Shown in pieces: positions 42,494 to 53,287 of a DNA stretch of 64,000 bases. Made by a program: the position numbers and the translations under genes. This stretch comes from Chondrus crispus (taxonomy: Eukaryota > Rhodophyta > Florideophyceae > Gigartinales > Gigartinaceae): NCBI RefSeq assembly GCF_000350225.1, contig NW_005179036.1, positions 1 to 64,000 on the forward strand, given 5' to 3'. How positions within the stretch are numbered: position 1 is the stretch's first letter; the number at the start of each line of letters is the position of its first letter. The notes under the pieces were generated by a model that did not search any database, was not told the DNA's origin, and saw only the letters and a list, made by a program, of their open reading frames with translations.

Positions 42494-45400
42494 TTGGGGC
42501 GGAGACACGCTCGCCAAGCGAGCCCCTCCAACCCCGATCCGACGGGCATGGGGACGCTCCGCCGACCGTGGCGTCTTAACAACGGGATGCGCGCCCCCGA
42601 TGACAAGGCCGTCAAGCCAGTTGGTACACTGTCTCGACGTAATTACAAGGTCTACGCCGACCTTGGGATCACCACCCCCATCATGGTGCGTCAACTCACC
42701 ATCCTGGACACGGGTGCCGGCTCCAATTTTGTCCGCGCCGACACCCTGCCCAAAGGATGGGAGCGCTTAGTCGAACCGGGGGATGTCCCGACGATCGCTG
42801 ACGCCAATGGGCGGCCGTTACGAACAAGCGGGTCCATCACCCTCGTTGTTCGACTAGCTACTCGCACCATGAAATGCAAGTTCATCCTGTGCGAGCGCCT
42901 GGCAGCCCCCGTCACCCTGGGCTGTGACTTTAACGACAAGTTTGTCGAGGCCATCTATCCACGTCGGAAGGTGGTCGAGCTCGATGATGGGACGAAAGTC
43001 CGCATCGTCAGAAAACCAGCAACTCGTCGAGCCGAAGCACCTCCGCTCCACTCGGAGCAGGAGTATGAAAACGACCCGGGTCGAGTTTCCCCCAAACTCA
43101 AGGTTTCCCGTCCGGTTATCATACCACCCGGGACGCAAGCCTGGGTGCATGTGACCAACGGTCGTACGGGTCTTTCCGTGTTGGAACCCAACCCGCAGTT
43201 ATATGCGAAACACCGCGTCTCCCTGTCGAATGGGGTCGCGCACATCACCGCTCGTCGAGAGTTCAAGGTCTTGGTAGCCAACTTGGCCTCAGCCCCCAAG
43301 CGCCTCTCGAAGAACCAGGTTCTGGGGTACGTTGCCCCTCATCTGCGTTCCATGATACGTACCGCGATGCCTCTCGACGCCCTCCTAGCGGCGGAATTTA
43401 CAGAAGGGGACAAGCCCCAATCTGAGAAGGGGAAGAAGCTTCCCCCGGCTTCGTCGAAGGAAGAACCCCAAGAATTTGACGCTGCCTCCCTCCAACATCT
43501 GCCGTCGCATGTCCGCACACGAGTACGTGACATGCTTACGCCGTACTTCCGTATGTGGAGTGGCGATCTCGGGGAAGTCCGGGCTACGCAGCACCGGATC
43601 GAACTCAACCCCGGCTCGAAGCCGTTTCGATGTCAGCCATATCGGGCTGGACCACGGTCTCGACAAGCCGAACAAGACGCCGTGGATGGTATGATCTCAA
43701 GCGGGGTCATCTGCCGATCACAATCAGAGTGGGCATCCCCGGTGGTTCTCATCCCCAAACCGGATGGATCCCTCCGCTTCTGCGTCGATTACAGACGCTT
43801 GAACGCGATGACAGTACGGGACACTTACCCGATTCCTCGCATGGACGAGTGTCTGGACTCGCTCGGCGAAGCGAACGTGTTCACAACTCTAGACTGTAAC
43901 TCGGGTTATTGGCAAATCCCCGTTGCGGAAGAAGACCGTCCGAAAACCACGTTCACGTGTCATGCCGGTACTTATCAATTTAACCGAATGCCGTTCGGGC
44001 TAATGGACGCGCCCGCCACATTCCAACGGATGTTGGACATTCTCCTCTCCGGATACCGATGGAAGAGCTGCCTCATCTATCTAGATGACATCATCATATT
44101 CTCGAAGGATTATGAAACTGATCTCAAGGATGTCAAGGTTATACTCTCTGCGTTACAACAAAAGGGGTTATCACTGAAATTGAACAAGTGCAAATTCTTT
44201 CAGGACTCCGTGGAGTACTTGGGCCACATCATTCGACCAGGGGAACTTCATGTCCACCCGAAGAATGTCTCGGCCTTGGCCGAGGCCAAGTCGCCACGAA
44301 CCCAGACCGAGCTCCGCTCGTTTCTGGGTATGTGTAACTTGTACCCACGTTTCGTCGACCACTTCGCCAAGATTGCGGCGCCGTTGACGTCCATGCTCAA
44401 GAAGGGGGAGCCCGATCGGCTCCCCGAACTGGACGAAGACCGCAGGTCTGCCTTCGAAGCTCTGAAGACTTGCCTGATTTCCCCGCCGATCTTGCGACTA
44501 CCACGGCTCAGGCTACCGTATTCCCTCGACACGGATGCATCCGACGCTCAACTCGGTTGCACGTTATTACTGCAACACGAGGATGGTAGTAGATACCCTG
44601 TCGGGTTCTGGTCGCGAACGCTCTCGTCGGCAGAAAGGAATTACTCCACGACGGAGAAAGAATGTTTGGCCATTGTATGGGCCATTCAGACGTTGCGTCC
44701 TTACTTGGAACGCGAGCGATTCACGGTTAACACCGACCATCATTCCCTTCGCTGGTTAATGAATCTCGCCGACGCAAGCGGGCGGCTAGCACGATGGCGC
44801 TTGCTCCTACCCGAGTTTGACCTCGACGTCACGTACGTGAAGGGCATCAAGAATTGTCTCGCCGACGCCCTCAGTCGAATACCGTCTACAGGGGGCACAA
44901 CCGTCCCCATCGACGAAGAAATACCGTGCTTCTCCGTTTTGGAGTTTCACGAAGACAAACCGGAAGTGGAACCCGAGCAGTGGGACGACAGCATTCACGA
45001 CGGATGCTTCGCCCTCGCCCCCCCGGCTTCCAAGGCCGCAATTTCACACGACGAGATTGTACTCGCTCAACACTCCGACCCGTTCTGTAAGGAGATCGCT
45101 TCCCATCTTAAGAAGGGGGAGGGAGTAGCCCAGATTCGCCTCTCCAAGTTCTTCATGAACAAGGAAGGGGTACTTTGTCGGAAAGCGTACCTGGACGGTG
45201 TTGAGCAGATCGTCGTACCAACCACGCTGCGCGAGCGAGTGTTGTATCTGGCGCATTACCTCGCCGCATCGGGACATCCCGGAGGCAGGCGTCTGTTCTA
45301 CACATTAAGACAACGGTACTACTGGCCGAGTATGTCCGTCGACGCATACGCTACAGTCAGAAGGTGCTCCGACTGTGCGAAAGTGCGCATTAAATTGCGT

Positions 45401-46915
45401 AAGCACAACGCGAAGTTGAAAACGTTCCCTCCGATTGGACCCTTGGAGTTTATCGCTATTGACATCCTAGGCGAACTCCCCAGAACACCAAGAGTCAATC
45501 GATACGTCCTGGTAATATCTGATCGTTACTCAACGGTGACCCGAACGGTGCCGCTTAAGAGAATTACCGCCGAAACCGTTGCTCAGGCGTTCGTCACACA
45601 CTGGGTCTTCGTATACGGAGCCCCAGTGAAACTACTCTCCGACAATGGGAGTCAATTCACGTTAAGGTTCTTCCTTGCCGTGTGCGAAATCCTCCGCGTC
45701 GAAAGCGTGTTCACCACAGCTTATCACCCACAAGCTAATGGACAAGTGGAGAGGTTCAACCGCACCCTGGTATCCTCCCTACCACACTACCTAGCCGACA
45801 ACAAACGCGATTGGGACCAGTTCACGGACGCGCTAACCTACGGTTACAATTGTACCGTGAATCGCATGATCGGTATGAAGCCGTTTGATCTCGTGTTATC
45901 TCGGACGCCGGCGCCGCTTTCCATCCAACAGACCCCTACACTGGGACAGGATGTCTCGCGGACGCAATATAAGCTCCGTTTCTTAACGTGGTTACGCGGG
46001 CTAATGTCAACAGCCCGCGACACGCTGCTCGCCGGTCAAGACCGCTATAAACGCGATTTCGACAAGAGATTGCGAACGCCGACACTGCAATACGCAATGG
46101 GTGATCAAGTCCTCATCGAGCGAGAGGCATCCCTGCGAGTGGATGAGAAGACGGATAAGGACCGGGTCAATAACAAGTTAGCCCCTCGAACGGAAGGGCC
46201 GTTCCAGGTGGTGGCCCTAGACGAGCATACCGTGACCATTGTCCGGACTACAGGCCTGAAAGATAGAGTCTCGAGAGACCGCATTGTGAAGGCTCCTCTT
46301 CTACGGACCATACCCGCCGACGCCGAACCCTCGTCACCTACGCCAACCGACGGCGACGCGTCTACCTTCATCCCCGCCGGGGCACCTCCCCGCCCGCTGA
46401 GAGACGACCTCGGCCCAGGTAACCCGGATATATATCCGCCAAAGTCAACAGATTCTGAGGACCAAGACACTACTCGCGATAAGAACGAGATCGAAAACGC
46501 GACGCATGGCCCGAAAGCAACACGACCGTCAAGGTCGAAATCAATGATTCAGGCCAAAGGGGGCCCTCCGGCAGCAGGATTACTGCACGCTCTCCGAGAC
46601 GGCCCGCACGCACGGGTCATTTCCCAACTAAGTAGGAGATCCGCCACTATGGGCGAAGGGTCCGTGTCTAAAAAGGGACTCCCTCCGCCACGGCTACCGT
46701 CACGGTTAGAGCCGCCACAGCACCGCGACACGTATGCCATGGAGACGAGGCTTACCACAACACGCCCCCGGCGAGCGACCGGCGCCCCGAATGGCGATAA
46801 ATCGCCGAACGAACGAACGCGTACCTTCACTGCCAGGCCACAGGACACGTGGACTGGGGACCCTGGAAAATTCAAAAGAAAATATCCCCGCCCGAGCCCG
46901 CCGCACCGGCGGTGA
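42494..46915 (+). CDS. Element A pol: protease, reverse transcriptase, RNase H, integrase
   Basis: 1473 residues; first ATG at 42548. Order: aspartic protease LDTGAG (~72), RT with VDYRRLNAM (~430), FTTLDCNSGYWQI and YLDD (~530), RNase H DTDASDAQLG (~680) and TDHHSLRW, integrase HHCC (HYLAASGHPGGRR ... CSDCAK, ~920-960) and catalytic D,D,E: IDILGELP (~989), SDNGSQFT (~1049), QVERFNR (~1085). PR-RT-RH-IN order marks it as Ty3 type. All catalytic residues are present and the frame is open, so it may be active. The C-terminal ~300 residues are Pro/Arg-rich and lead, by a -1 frame change, into the chromodomain frame. Confidence 0.93.
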   Translation: MGRRHARQASPSNPDPTGMGTLRRPWRLNNGMRAPDDKAVKPVGTLSRRNYKVYADLGITTPIMVRQLTILDTGAGSNFVRADTLPKGWERLVEPGDVPTIADANGRPLRTSGSITLVVRLATRTMKCKFILCERLAAPVTLGCDFNDKFVEAIYPRRKVVELDDGTKVRIVRKPATRRAEAPPLHSEQEYENDPGRVSPKLKVSRPVIIPPGTQAWVHVTNGRTGLSVLEPNPQLYAKHRVSLSNGVAHITARREFKVLVANLASAPKRLSKNQVLGYVAPHLRSMIRTAMPLDALLAAEFTEGDKPQSEKGKKLPPASSKEEPQEFDAASLQHLPSHVRTRVRDMLTPYFRMWSGDLGEVRATQHRIELNPGSKPFRCQPYRAGPRSRQAEQDAVDGMISSGVICRSQSEWASPVVLIPKPDGSLRFCVDYRRLNAMTVRDTYPIPRMDECLDSLGEANVFTTLDCNSGYWQIPVAEEDRPKTTFTCHAGTYQFNRMPFGLMDAPATFQRMLDILLSGYRWKSCLIYLDDIIIFSKDYETDLKDVKVILSALQQKGLSLKLNKCKFFQDSVEYLGHIIRPGELHVHPKNVSALAEAKSPRTQTELRSFLGMCNLYPRFVDHFAKIAAPLTSMLKKGEPDRLPELDEDRRSAFEALKTCLISPPILRLPRLRLPYSLDTDASDAQLGCTLLLQHEDGSRYPVGFWSRTLSSAERNYSTTEKECLAIVWAIQTLRPYLERERFTVNTDHHSLRWLMNLADASGRLARWRLLLPEFDLDVTYVKGIKNCLADALSRIPSTGGTTVPIDEEIPCFSVLEFHEDKPEVEPEQWDDSIHDGCFALAPPASKAAISHDEIVLAQHSDPFCKEIASHLKKGEGVAQIRLSKFFMNKEGVLCRKAYLDGVEQIVVPTTLRERVLYLAHYLAASGHPGGRRLFYTLRQRYYWPSMSVDAYATVRRCSDCAKVRIKLRKHNAKLKTFPPIGPLEFIAIDILGELPRTPRVNRYVLVISDRYSTVTRTVPLKRITAETVAQAFVTHWVFVYGAPVKLLSDNGSQFTLRFFLAVCEILRVESVFTTAYHPQANGQVERFNRTLVSSLPHYLADNKRDWDQFTDALTYGYNCTVNRMIGMKPFDLVLSRTPAPLSIQQTPTLGQDVSRTQYKLRFLTWLRGLMSTARDTLLAGQDRYKRDFDKRLRTPTLQYAMGDQVLIEREASLRVDEKTDKDRVNNKLAPRTEGPFQVVALDEHTVTIVRTTGLKDRVSRDRIVKAPLLRTIPADAEPSSPTPTDGDASTFIPAGAPPRPLRDDLGPGNPDIYPPKSTDSEDQDTTRDKNEIENATHGPKATRPSRSKSMIQAKGGPPAAGLLHALRDGPHARVISQLSRRSATMGEGSVSKKGLPPPRLPSRLEPPQHRDTYAMETRLTTTRPRRATGAPNGDKSPNERTRTFTARPQDTWTGDPGKFKRKYPRPSPPHRR

Positions 46916-47364
46916 CTGCGGACTCCACTCGCTGCCCCAATGAGACGCCACCGGGTACAGAGGAGATCTCCGGGAGGCACGTCGCCAACTTTGCGTCTAT
47001 GTGTACCTTCGGTCAACTCCTCCTCAGGTCCCCGGGAAGCTCTCCTCACCCGCCAACCGCGGTTGATTCCTCATATCAAAACGCGTCAAACCCGCCCGCC
47101 GAGGCGACGAAACGACCCCCTTCCCCTATGGAGGAGGCCACACAGACCTACGTGGTTGACGCGCTAACGGGGTACAAGCCGGGAATGGACGGGATGCGTC
47201 TATTCCGCGTCCGTTGGTACGAATACACGTCGGATGATGACACGTGGGAACCCGCAAATTACATCGACTACAATACCGTCGTGCGATTCTGCAAACGCAA
47301 ACGTCTCCCCGCACCGAACGTCCAGTCATGGTCACACCCGGACAGCGTGGGGCTGGCTAACTGA
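46849..47364 (+). CDS. Element A chromodomain (shifted frame)
   Basis: 171 codons overlapping the pol end by 67 bases in the -1 frame. Residues ~100-155 are a chromodomain: YVVDALTGYK, LFRVRWYEYTSDDDTWEPANYI, the hallmark W..Y.....TWEP..N pattern. In chromoviruses this domain sits at the integrase C-terminus and directs insertion to histone marks. An A-rich stretch at ~46866-46882 lies in the overlap. Frameshift, either programmed or an indel. Confidence 0.8.
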   Translation: MDWGPWKIQKKISPPEPAAPAVTADSTRCPNETPPGTEEISGRHVANFASMCTFGQLLLRSPGSSPHPPTAVDSSYQNASNPPAEATKRPPSPMEEATQTYVVDALTGYKPGMDGMRLFRVRWYEYTSDDDTWEPANYIDYNTVVRFCKRKRLPAPNVQSWSHPDSVGLAN

Positions 47365-48174
47365 CCCCCGCCGTAACCACCTAGTTGCCTTTTGTGTCTG
47401 GTGGGCCTCTAGGTCAGGCCACCCCCCCCCCTTGCGGAGGAGCCAACGCCGACTCGTAAGCCGCTGATGACGGCAACAGGCGTTTATGGCGGTCGTTGAG
47501 CTGTTGTTCGCTTTGCCTCACCCAATCCGCTTGTTATGTGGTCCCTGCTCCTTCGCGTGTTTCTGGGAATTTCGCGCCTCCTGGTGAGGCAGCGAAATGT
47601 GTCCGTTGAAATGAAACTTTGAAAGCCGCGGGAAGAGCTCAGCTTTTTGACCGCTCTCACATTCATATTCCAGGCGACTTGCTTATTGCCGCGCCATTAT
47701 TGGCGACTGATCAAGAGAGACAGTGCTAGAAGAAACATGTGGTGAGAAGCCTCCCGCCACGGCCCCAAAACGCCAACGACAAGTCGTACCGCATGCTATT
47801 GCCTAAACTGTGAGTACCACTGTATGCCTCAACATATCGTGGAAGTCTGAAAACGCAAAAGCATCCATTGCTTCACCTGCGTGAATGAACTTTGTACACC
47901 GCGTGCTTGTGAGGCCCAGGGACACGGGGATAGAAGTCGAGAGGAGAACGCCATCGGAAAATTCTACGGTTGAGAAAATAGTCGCTGCAGTGGCCTTTAA
48001 CTGGGCTATCTGTGACAAGGAGGAAATCAAACGACAATCCGGGAAATGGGAAAACCACACCGAGGTCCACAGATTCATTTCTGTCCTTTCTAATATGGCA
48101 CTTGGAGTAAGATAGAACTCTGCAGTAGGCCTAAACAAGACGGGGACCGGCTGTAGGAAGACCCTCCCCGCCGA
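47365..48174. other. Element A spacer
   Basis: 810 bp between chromodomain and antisense gene. Begins with a C-run (about 47421-47430). The segment ~47480-48130 reads differently in base use from the flanking GC-rich coding parts; it may be captured sequence. No domain recognised on either strand. Confidence 0.4.
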
Positions 48175-49755
48175 TTAGCTCGACGCCTCGTAATCGACGA
48201 GGATTTCCTCCACCCCCGCCACGGGCGCGCATGGCGCATCCGACGGTACCGACCCTTCCTCCGAATCGGGGGGGTCTCCCTCTACCGTCGTCGCGATCAG
48301 AACCGTCGCTCCCAGTGGAGCGTCGGTCCCGTACACGGGAGCTTCCCCGTTCGACGCCGTCTTGAGGCGCTTTACAACCGCCACGAATTCGGCGTTGCTC
48401 ACGAACTGTAGCATCTCGTCCTCAGAGACGCCTAACTCGGTGAAAATCCGACGTCGCGCGGACGACGCAGGTTCCTCAGCCACAGCGTCCTCGTCCCCCA
48501 CCGGGACATCCGTACGCACCGGCTCGACTGGAGCCGCCCCGGACTCACCACCACCATCGGTGACGTGTGGCTTGACTTCTGTCCTGTCCCCAGGGCCGGC
48601 ATCCCTTTTCATTAATTCCGGCTGTAGACATTCGAACGTCCCCGGGTCGAACCGGACCCAGTTACCGGCCCTCGGCTCTCTGGCGTCCTCACGTCTCCCC
48701 GGGGACATGTTCGCGCGATCTGCGCGGTCATAGTGATGCCCCTGGGAATAAGGCACTCGCGGCCAATCCACCTGGTCGTGGACCTCCAACAGCGTTCTCA
48801 GCTGAGCGGACACCCACGCCCCCCCTAAAACCTCGTCCAAGTTCAACTTGTGTAGCCATTTCAGTATCATGGTCGGTAACACATATAGCCGTCCATCCAT
48901 GGACGACCATATGAACCGTTTCGCAACAATAGCGATCCACTCGCTGAGAACAATCATCCAGCGAGGGGAACACGGCGAGTCGTTGAGACTCAAGCCGAAA
49001 TACACCAAGCAAGGTGGAATTTCCGCTAAAAAGTCAGCTGAGACTTTGTATTGCGAGAACCAAGACGGTACCTGCGGGTACCGTTCATATCGGGATCGAG
49101 GTTGAAAGGTCGTCGCCTCGATCCACTCATACGCCACAAAAACTCCGAGGGCGGTCCTCATCCGACGCTCGAACTTGAGCTTGTCGTAATAACTCGGGTT
49201 GCTTTCCCGCTCTACATACTCCTCAAAATTCGGAGGAAGGATGGGCTTGTCCCAAGCCAAGTACTCGACCGCCGGCTCCTCTACCCGAGCCGGCAAATCG
49301 TCCAACACCCGCCTTAAGTTGGCGAGGTAACCACGGTCTCCTTCCGTGCGAAACGCCCAGGTGTCAAAGTCCCACTCGACGAGGATCGGGCGGTCACACG
49401 GCGTCCTTGCAAGCCGACGTACCAGCGCTGCCATATATTTCTGACGTCGCCCCCGCCCCTCGCGGCGATGCTTCGGCCACACGTGCTCCCCCTCTACCGC
49501 GAGGCGGAAGGAGAAATCACGAGACCACACAGCCCGTAAGCTGAGACCCCCGGGGAGAGCCCCCGTCACGTCTGCATACCGCGGAATCAGGTGACTGTCC
49601 CGTAAACCCGCGGCATCGAGAAACGGTGCGCGCTCGAACACCAGTGGGTCGTCGACCATGATCTTGTCGCGTAACTCCCGTGGCGCCGGCCAGCCGTACA
49701 AACTCGGACGGCCCGTATCATCCGGTTCCCCGTATGGATTATGGAACCGTTCCAT
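48175..49755 (-). CDS. Element A antisense accessory protein, function unknown
   Basis: 526 residues from ATG 49755, on the strand opposite to gag-pol, between the chromodomain and the 3' LTR. The frame is fully open and of normal composition: an aromatic/Arg-rich half (SLRAVWSRDFSFRLAVEGEHVW, WDFDTWAF, YERYPQVPSWFSQYK), a hydrophobic stretch near 265-315 (CLVYFGLSL, WMIVLSEWIAIVAKRF), and an acidic low-complexity C-terminus. I do not recognise a family. Its GC-rich codon use fits pol. Extra genes at this position are known from some plant Ty3 elements and retroviruses (env-like or antisense frames), but neither a signal peptide nor convincing membrane anchor is seen. Confidence 0.6.
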   Translation of the reverse strand: MERFHNPYGEPDDTGRPSLYGWPAPRELRDKIMVDDPLVFERAPFLDAAGLRDSHLIPRYADVTGALPGGLSLRAVWSRDFSFRLAVEGEHVWPKHRREGRGRRQKYMAALVRRLARTPCDRPILVEWDFDTWAFRTEGDRGYLANLRRVLDDLPARVEEPAVEYLAWDKPILPPNFEEYVERESNPSYYDKLKFERRMRTALGVFVAYEWIEATTFQPRSRYERYPQVPSWFSQYKVSADFLAEIPPCLVYFGLSLNDSPCSPRWMIVLSEWIAIVAKRFIWSSMDGRLYVLPTMILKWLHKLNLDEVLGGAWVSAQLRTLLEVHDQVDWPRVPYSQGHHYDRADRANMSPGRREDAREPRAGNWVRFDPGTFECLQPELMKRDAGPGDRTEVKPHVTDGGGESGAAPVEPVRTDVPVGDEDAVAEEPASSARRRIFTELGVSEDEMLQFVSNAEFVAVVKRLKTASNGEAPVYGTDAPLGATVLIATTVEGDPPDSEEGSVPSDAPCAPVAGVEEILVDYEASS

Positions 49756-50126
49756 CACTCGTGGTACCGTCCCCCGAGTGCCTCCCCGCCTTGAACGGCG
49801 TTCTTCGCGTGCAGCCGACGCTGCGTGAGGAAAATACGAGGGATGACAAGAAGGAAGGCAAAAGGGGGAAAAGAAAGAAAAGAAAATTGGGGAGGTGAAG
49901 GGACAAGGGGAAGGAGACTTGGGAATCTCGAGATACTTCCGAACCAGGCCGGACTGTTGATCTTCAAGCTGGCCGGAAAGAGGGATATCTGGACCGGTTC
50001 TTCGTCACTCGCCCGCTCGCTTCGCCACACACGACCTCCCTCGTCCTCTCTGTCAATACCCCGGCGGCGCCGCCCTTTTTGGCGGTTATTTCTACGCTAC
50101 ATACACCCGGGGACGCGTGTTTCTCT

Positions 50127-50139
50127 AAGAAAGGGGATC
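50127..50139 (+). other. Polypurine tract of element A
   Basis: AAGAAAGGGGATC directly before the 3' LTR, in the position where plus-strand DNA synthesis is primed. Confidence 0.65.
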
Positions 50140-50785
50140 TGTAGTGCACTGTGCTATGTAGCGGGACAGCTGTCCTTACCGGCCAAAATCGCGCTCGCCG
50201 CCACCACGTGTACCACGGGTACCCGTGGACTCCCCTGCCGCTCTACCGGACCTCCCCGTAGACACGTGTAATCCCTCCGCATCCCATAGGGCCTATGGGG
50301 GCTGTACTTGGTCCCCTCGGGGCTACACCCGTTCTTCCCTATTTATTCTAATTTACAGCATAATTTAGCTTCGCCATTACGGCGACGGGGGACTATATAG
50401 TCAACCCGATACTCCAAGTAAAGAGGCACGAAGCCTCGGGTCTTTTACCTTGGTTTCTGGATTCCAGGTTGTAGCCTCGACTCGGTACTGGCTCGCCCAT
50501 ACCGACCGAGCCATCTACACCCCTGGAATCCCAACTGCCTTCCCCGCACGCGTCGACCTAGCCGCGCGAGCGCTACGTTAATTACTGTGCTATCCGCTCT
50601 GTTCGTCCTGTTTTTCCCTTAATTCTTCCTCCTTATCGCTGACTATCTTGCTACTTTTTCTACCGCGCAAGCCGCGCCCGGATCCCGGTTCCGGTCATCC
50701 ACCGGGTGGTCTCCCGAATCTCCTTACGCGTCCGAACGCGCTTCGCTCTGCCTACAGCCGCCACACGTGGCTGTAGTGCACGACA
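50140..50785 (+). repeat. Element A 3' LTR (646 bp)
   Basis: Same length as the 5' LTR; begins TGTAGTGCACTG and ends GTGCACGACA. Most differences from the 5' copy are C/T or G/A transitions. Confidence 0.93.
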
Positions 50786-51003
50786 CCTTACTAATTTTCC
50801 AAACCCTTACTAATTTCCCCAAGAACTCGGGTGTCGCAACAGCGCCCCATACGTCTTAGGACGCAAGAAATGAAGGCGTATTAAATGGAAGAAACCAGAG
50901 TTCGCGGACGTGTAGACCCATTCTCCTTGATATCAGCGAAAAAATAGTTGACGAGAACTGGTACGTCTTCTGTGAGGGTGGAAAGAGCTACCCAGTCGGT
51001 CTC

Positions 51004-52720
51004 CTAATGAGTAAAACCTCTCCATTTGACCTCCAACTCAATATTCCCCTGTTTACGGCGGATGTCGTCACATCGTTCGATAACGAGGAGTTCGTTTTGC
51101 TCATACGACAGATGTTCTTTCAGTTCTTCCGTAATTTCGTAGTCCTTGTTTCGAAAGAACTTTAGGCGACGCCCATGCACTTCTTCTTGCTTGCCAGTGA
51201 GCAGATGTTGAACGAGGAATATGTACTCCGATTTGCATTCGACTACTCGAAATGGACCCCTCCAACGTAGAGACGGTTTTCGGCCTCTTTCGCGAGACAG
51301 CGTGCCGCGAAGAACGAAATCCCCTTCAGAAAAATTGATAGGGCAAACTCCTACTTTGCGATTGTAGGAGTCTACAGCTATTTGTCGTTTTCGAGTAGAT
51401 TTTTCTGCTACATCTTTGTGCATATCATCCATCGAAGCATGGCTACGGTCGGCGTTAATCTTCTGCAGAACACGGACTTCGTTGATGGAATGGACAGATC
51501 GTATACCGCGACAAGAACTCGTGATTGAAGTCAGAGGAGAGTTCGCCGGCAGCTGTGTGAAGACGGTGAGAGGACACCGGTTACCAAGTCGTTGCAATTT
51601 AGAGTTATTGAGAGCCAACTGTACTATAGGCAGAACACTTGGCCAACAACGTTGGGAGAGTTGGAACTCGGAGAGAAGAGCTCGTGTAGCTCTTAGTAGT
51701 TCTCTATTTACGACTTCTACTGTCCCGTTTGACCATGGACAGTACGCGAGAGTGAAGTGGTGGTTCGCCTTATAAGCGTCACGCAAGAGGCTTACGAGTT
51801 CGTTCTTGAAATGGGTGCCGCGATCGGACACCCATTGTGTTACGACACCGAATAGAGCAAACCATTCGATGAGGTGGTGTGCGGCGGTGTCCGCGTCTGT
51901 TGTCTTCGTAGGCTTGAGCCAAACTAACCCACTGTGGTCGTCCTTAAGCACCAGGACGTACCTGAAATCGTTTTCTCCAGGAGACATGTAGCAGAAATCG
52001 AAATGAAGAATCTTGTTTGGGAGCACGGCATGGAGAACGTGGCCAAGTGGACGAGGAACTATTTTCCCAGTGCTAGTGCAGAGACAGTGTAGACAGGAAT
52101 GAACGAACTGCCTGATATCTTCGTTCATCTTCGGCCAGTTGAAGCGAGCCTTAACTGCTGCTGCTGTTACATTCGGACCTCGATGTCCACCCCATCCAGT
52201 ATGGGCTACAATGATGACACGAAGCTTGATAAGCTCATCCTGGCTTGTCATCCATATGACATCCTTGTTCTTTATTAATCCATGTCCAGTTTTATTAAAT
52301 CCTTTTGGCGGCGATTCGGTCGACTTCTCCTGTGATGACTTTATATCGCCAAGTGATGGCCAATCCAATCTTCTGTCCAAACCTGGATTCACAGGGGCTA
52401 ATATTAAAGACTTGATTGTGGCAACACGCTTGACGTTGACATGCCTTTTGGGTTGAACTGCCCATCTAGTCAGCATATCAACCCATACGTTGCGATCGCC
52501 TGGAAGATGTTCGACTACATAGCGAAATGCGCTGAGTTTGATTGCCCAGCGCATCAACTTAGTCTCTGTTTGACGTGAAAGGCTAGGGTTATGTCCGTAT
52601 GGGTCGTAAATATAAACCAAGTTGGCATGGTCCATGAAGATACTTACGGTGTATCCCGTCACTAGGTAGTCAAAGCGACACATGGCTTCGACTATAGCGA
52701 ATCCTTCCTTTTCTGGTACT
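51004..52720 (-). pseudogene. Element B RNase H (distal part) and integrase
   Basis: The frame continues the RNase H cut by element C: across the GACC duplication the minus strand reads on without frame loss. It shows DHANLVYIYDP, FRYVVEHLPGDRNVWVDMLTRW, then integrase: HTGWGGHRGPNVT ... CLHCL zinc region, FDFCYMSPG, SDRGTHFKNE and WSNGTVEVVNRE with D,D,E. The C-terminal part (GDFVLRG, LRWRGPFRVVE) leads into a chromo-like segment (VIERCDDIRRKQ, EVKWRGF) that meets an in-frame TAG at 51004; the same frame continues with ETDWVALSTL. So the chromo-like domain is cut by one stop. Confidence 0.8.
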
Positions 52721-52724
52721 GACC

Positions 52725-53214
52725 TGTTGTGCCCGGTCCCTTGGGCACCGTCAAATCAAGTTTTATTTGCTGGCCAGAGGCTGTTGGCGGGAATCCACCC
52801 GGGGCAAGCCTCCGCTCGTCGAGAATCCACTCGACTTCTCAGGAATCCACCTGATATCGGCCTCTCCAATTCACTTGATGCCCTTCTCCTTTTTCTCGTC
52901 CCCCTGCCTCCGCGGGATCCTTTTATGTTACCTACCCTGCGCCCTCTCGCCACGTCAAGCGCTCGGAACGCTGTCTCCCTCGCTCCGTCTCCCATCCCCC
53001 GCGACTCCCTGGCCCCACACATGACCCCCCTGCGCCCCTTTTCCCCTTTGCACAGTCCCCGCCCTTTCTCTTCGCGTCCTCCCCGCGGCTCCGCTCCCTA
53101 CTTCTAGGCGCAATTCCCCCGTTGGCCGGTGCTCGTCTGTGACCACGCTTATTTCCTTTCACAGGCATTGCCGCCCTTTCAGAGAGCTTTCGACACGTGT
53201 ACTGAAGCGCAACA
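52725..53214 (-). repeat. Element C left (3') LTR
   Basis: 490 bp, pairs with 58144-58633 in direct orientation. Confidence 0.92.
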
Positions 53215-53287
53215 ATCGACCCTTTGCCAGCTCTCCATTGTGCACGGTCTCGAAGTGAGTTCGTCCAGAGGTCACAGATTTCCAAAT

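Larger units (their letters stand above)
39566..50785 (+). mobile_element. Element A: 11.2 kb Ty3-type LTR retrotransposon with antisense extra gene
   Basis: Complete: 646-bp LTRs, duplication CCTTA at 39561-39565 and 50786-50790, PBS, gag, pol, chromodomain, long 3' region with an antisense frame, and PPT. LTRs differ at about a dozen sites by eye (roughly 98% identity), so insertion is fairly recent. It is more GC-rich than its surroundings. At 11.2 kb it is long for Ty3 elements because of ~2.8 kb between the chromodomain and the 3' LTR. Confidence 0.92.
39305..50841 (-). repeat. Element B left (3') LTR, split by element A
   Basis: Segments 39305-39565 and 50786-50841 form this LTR. It matches 61417-61709. 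It has three units of a ~19-bp internal repeat (CCCTTACTAATTTTCCAAA), while the right LTR has two; element A entered this repeat and duplicated CCTTA. Confidence 0.85.

Noticed and set aside
47803..48138. 111-codon minus-strand frame in the element A spacer
   Set aside because: No domain, no upstream context, and overlapping open frames on the other strand; could be chance.
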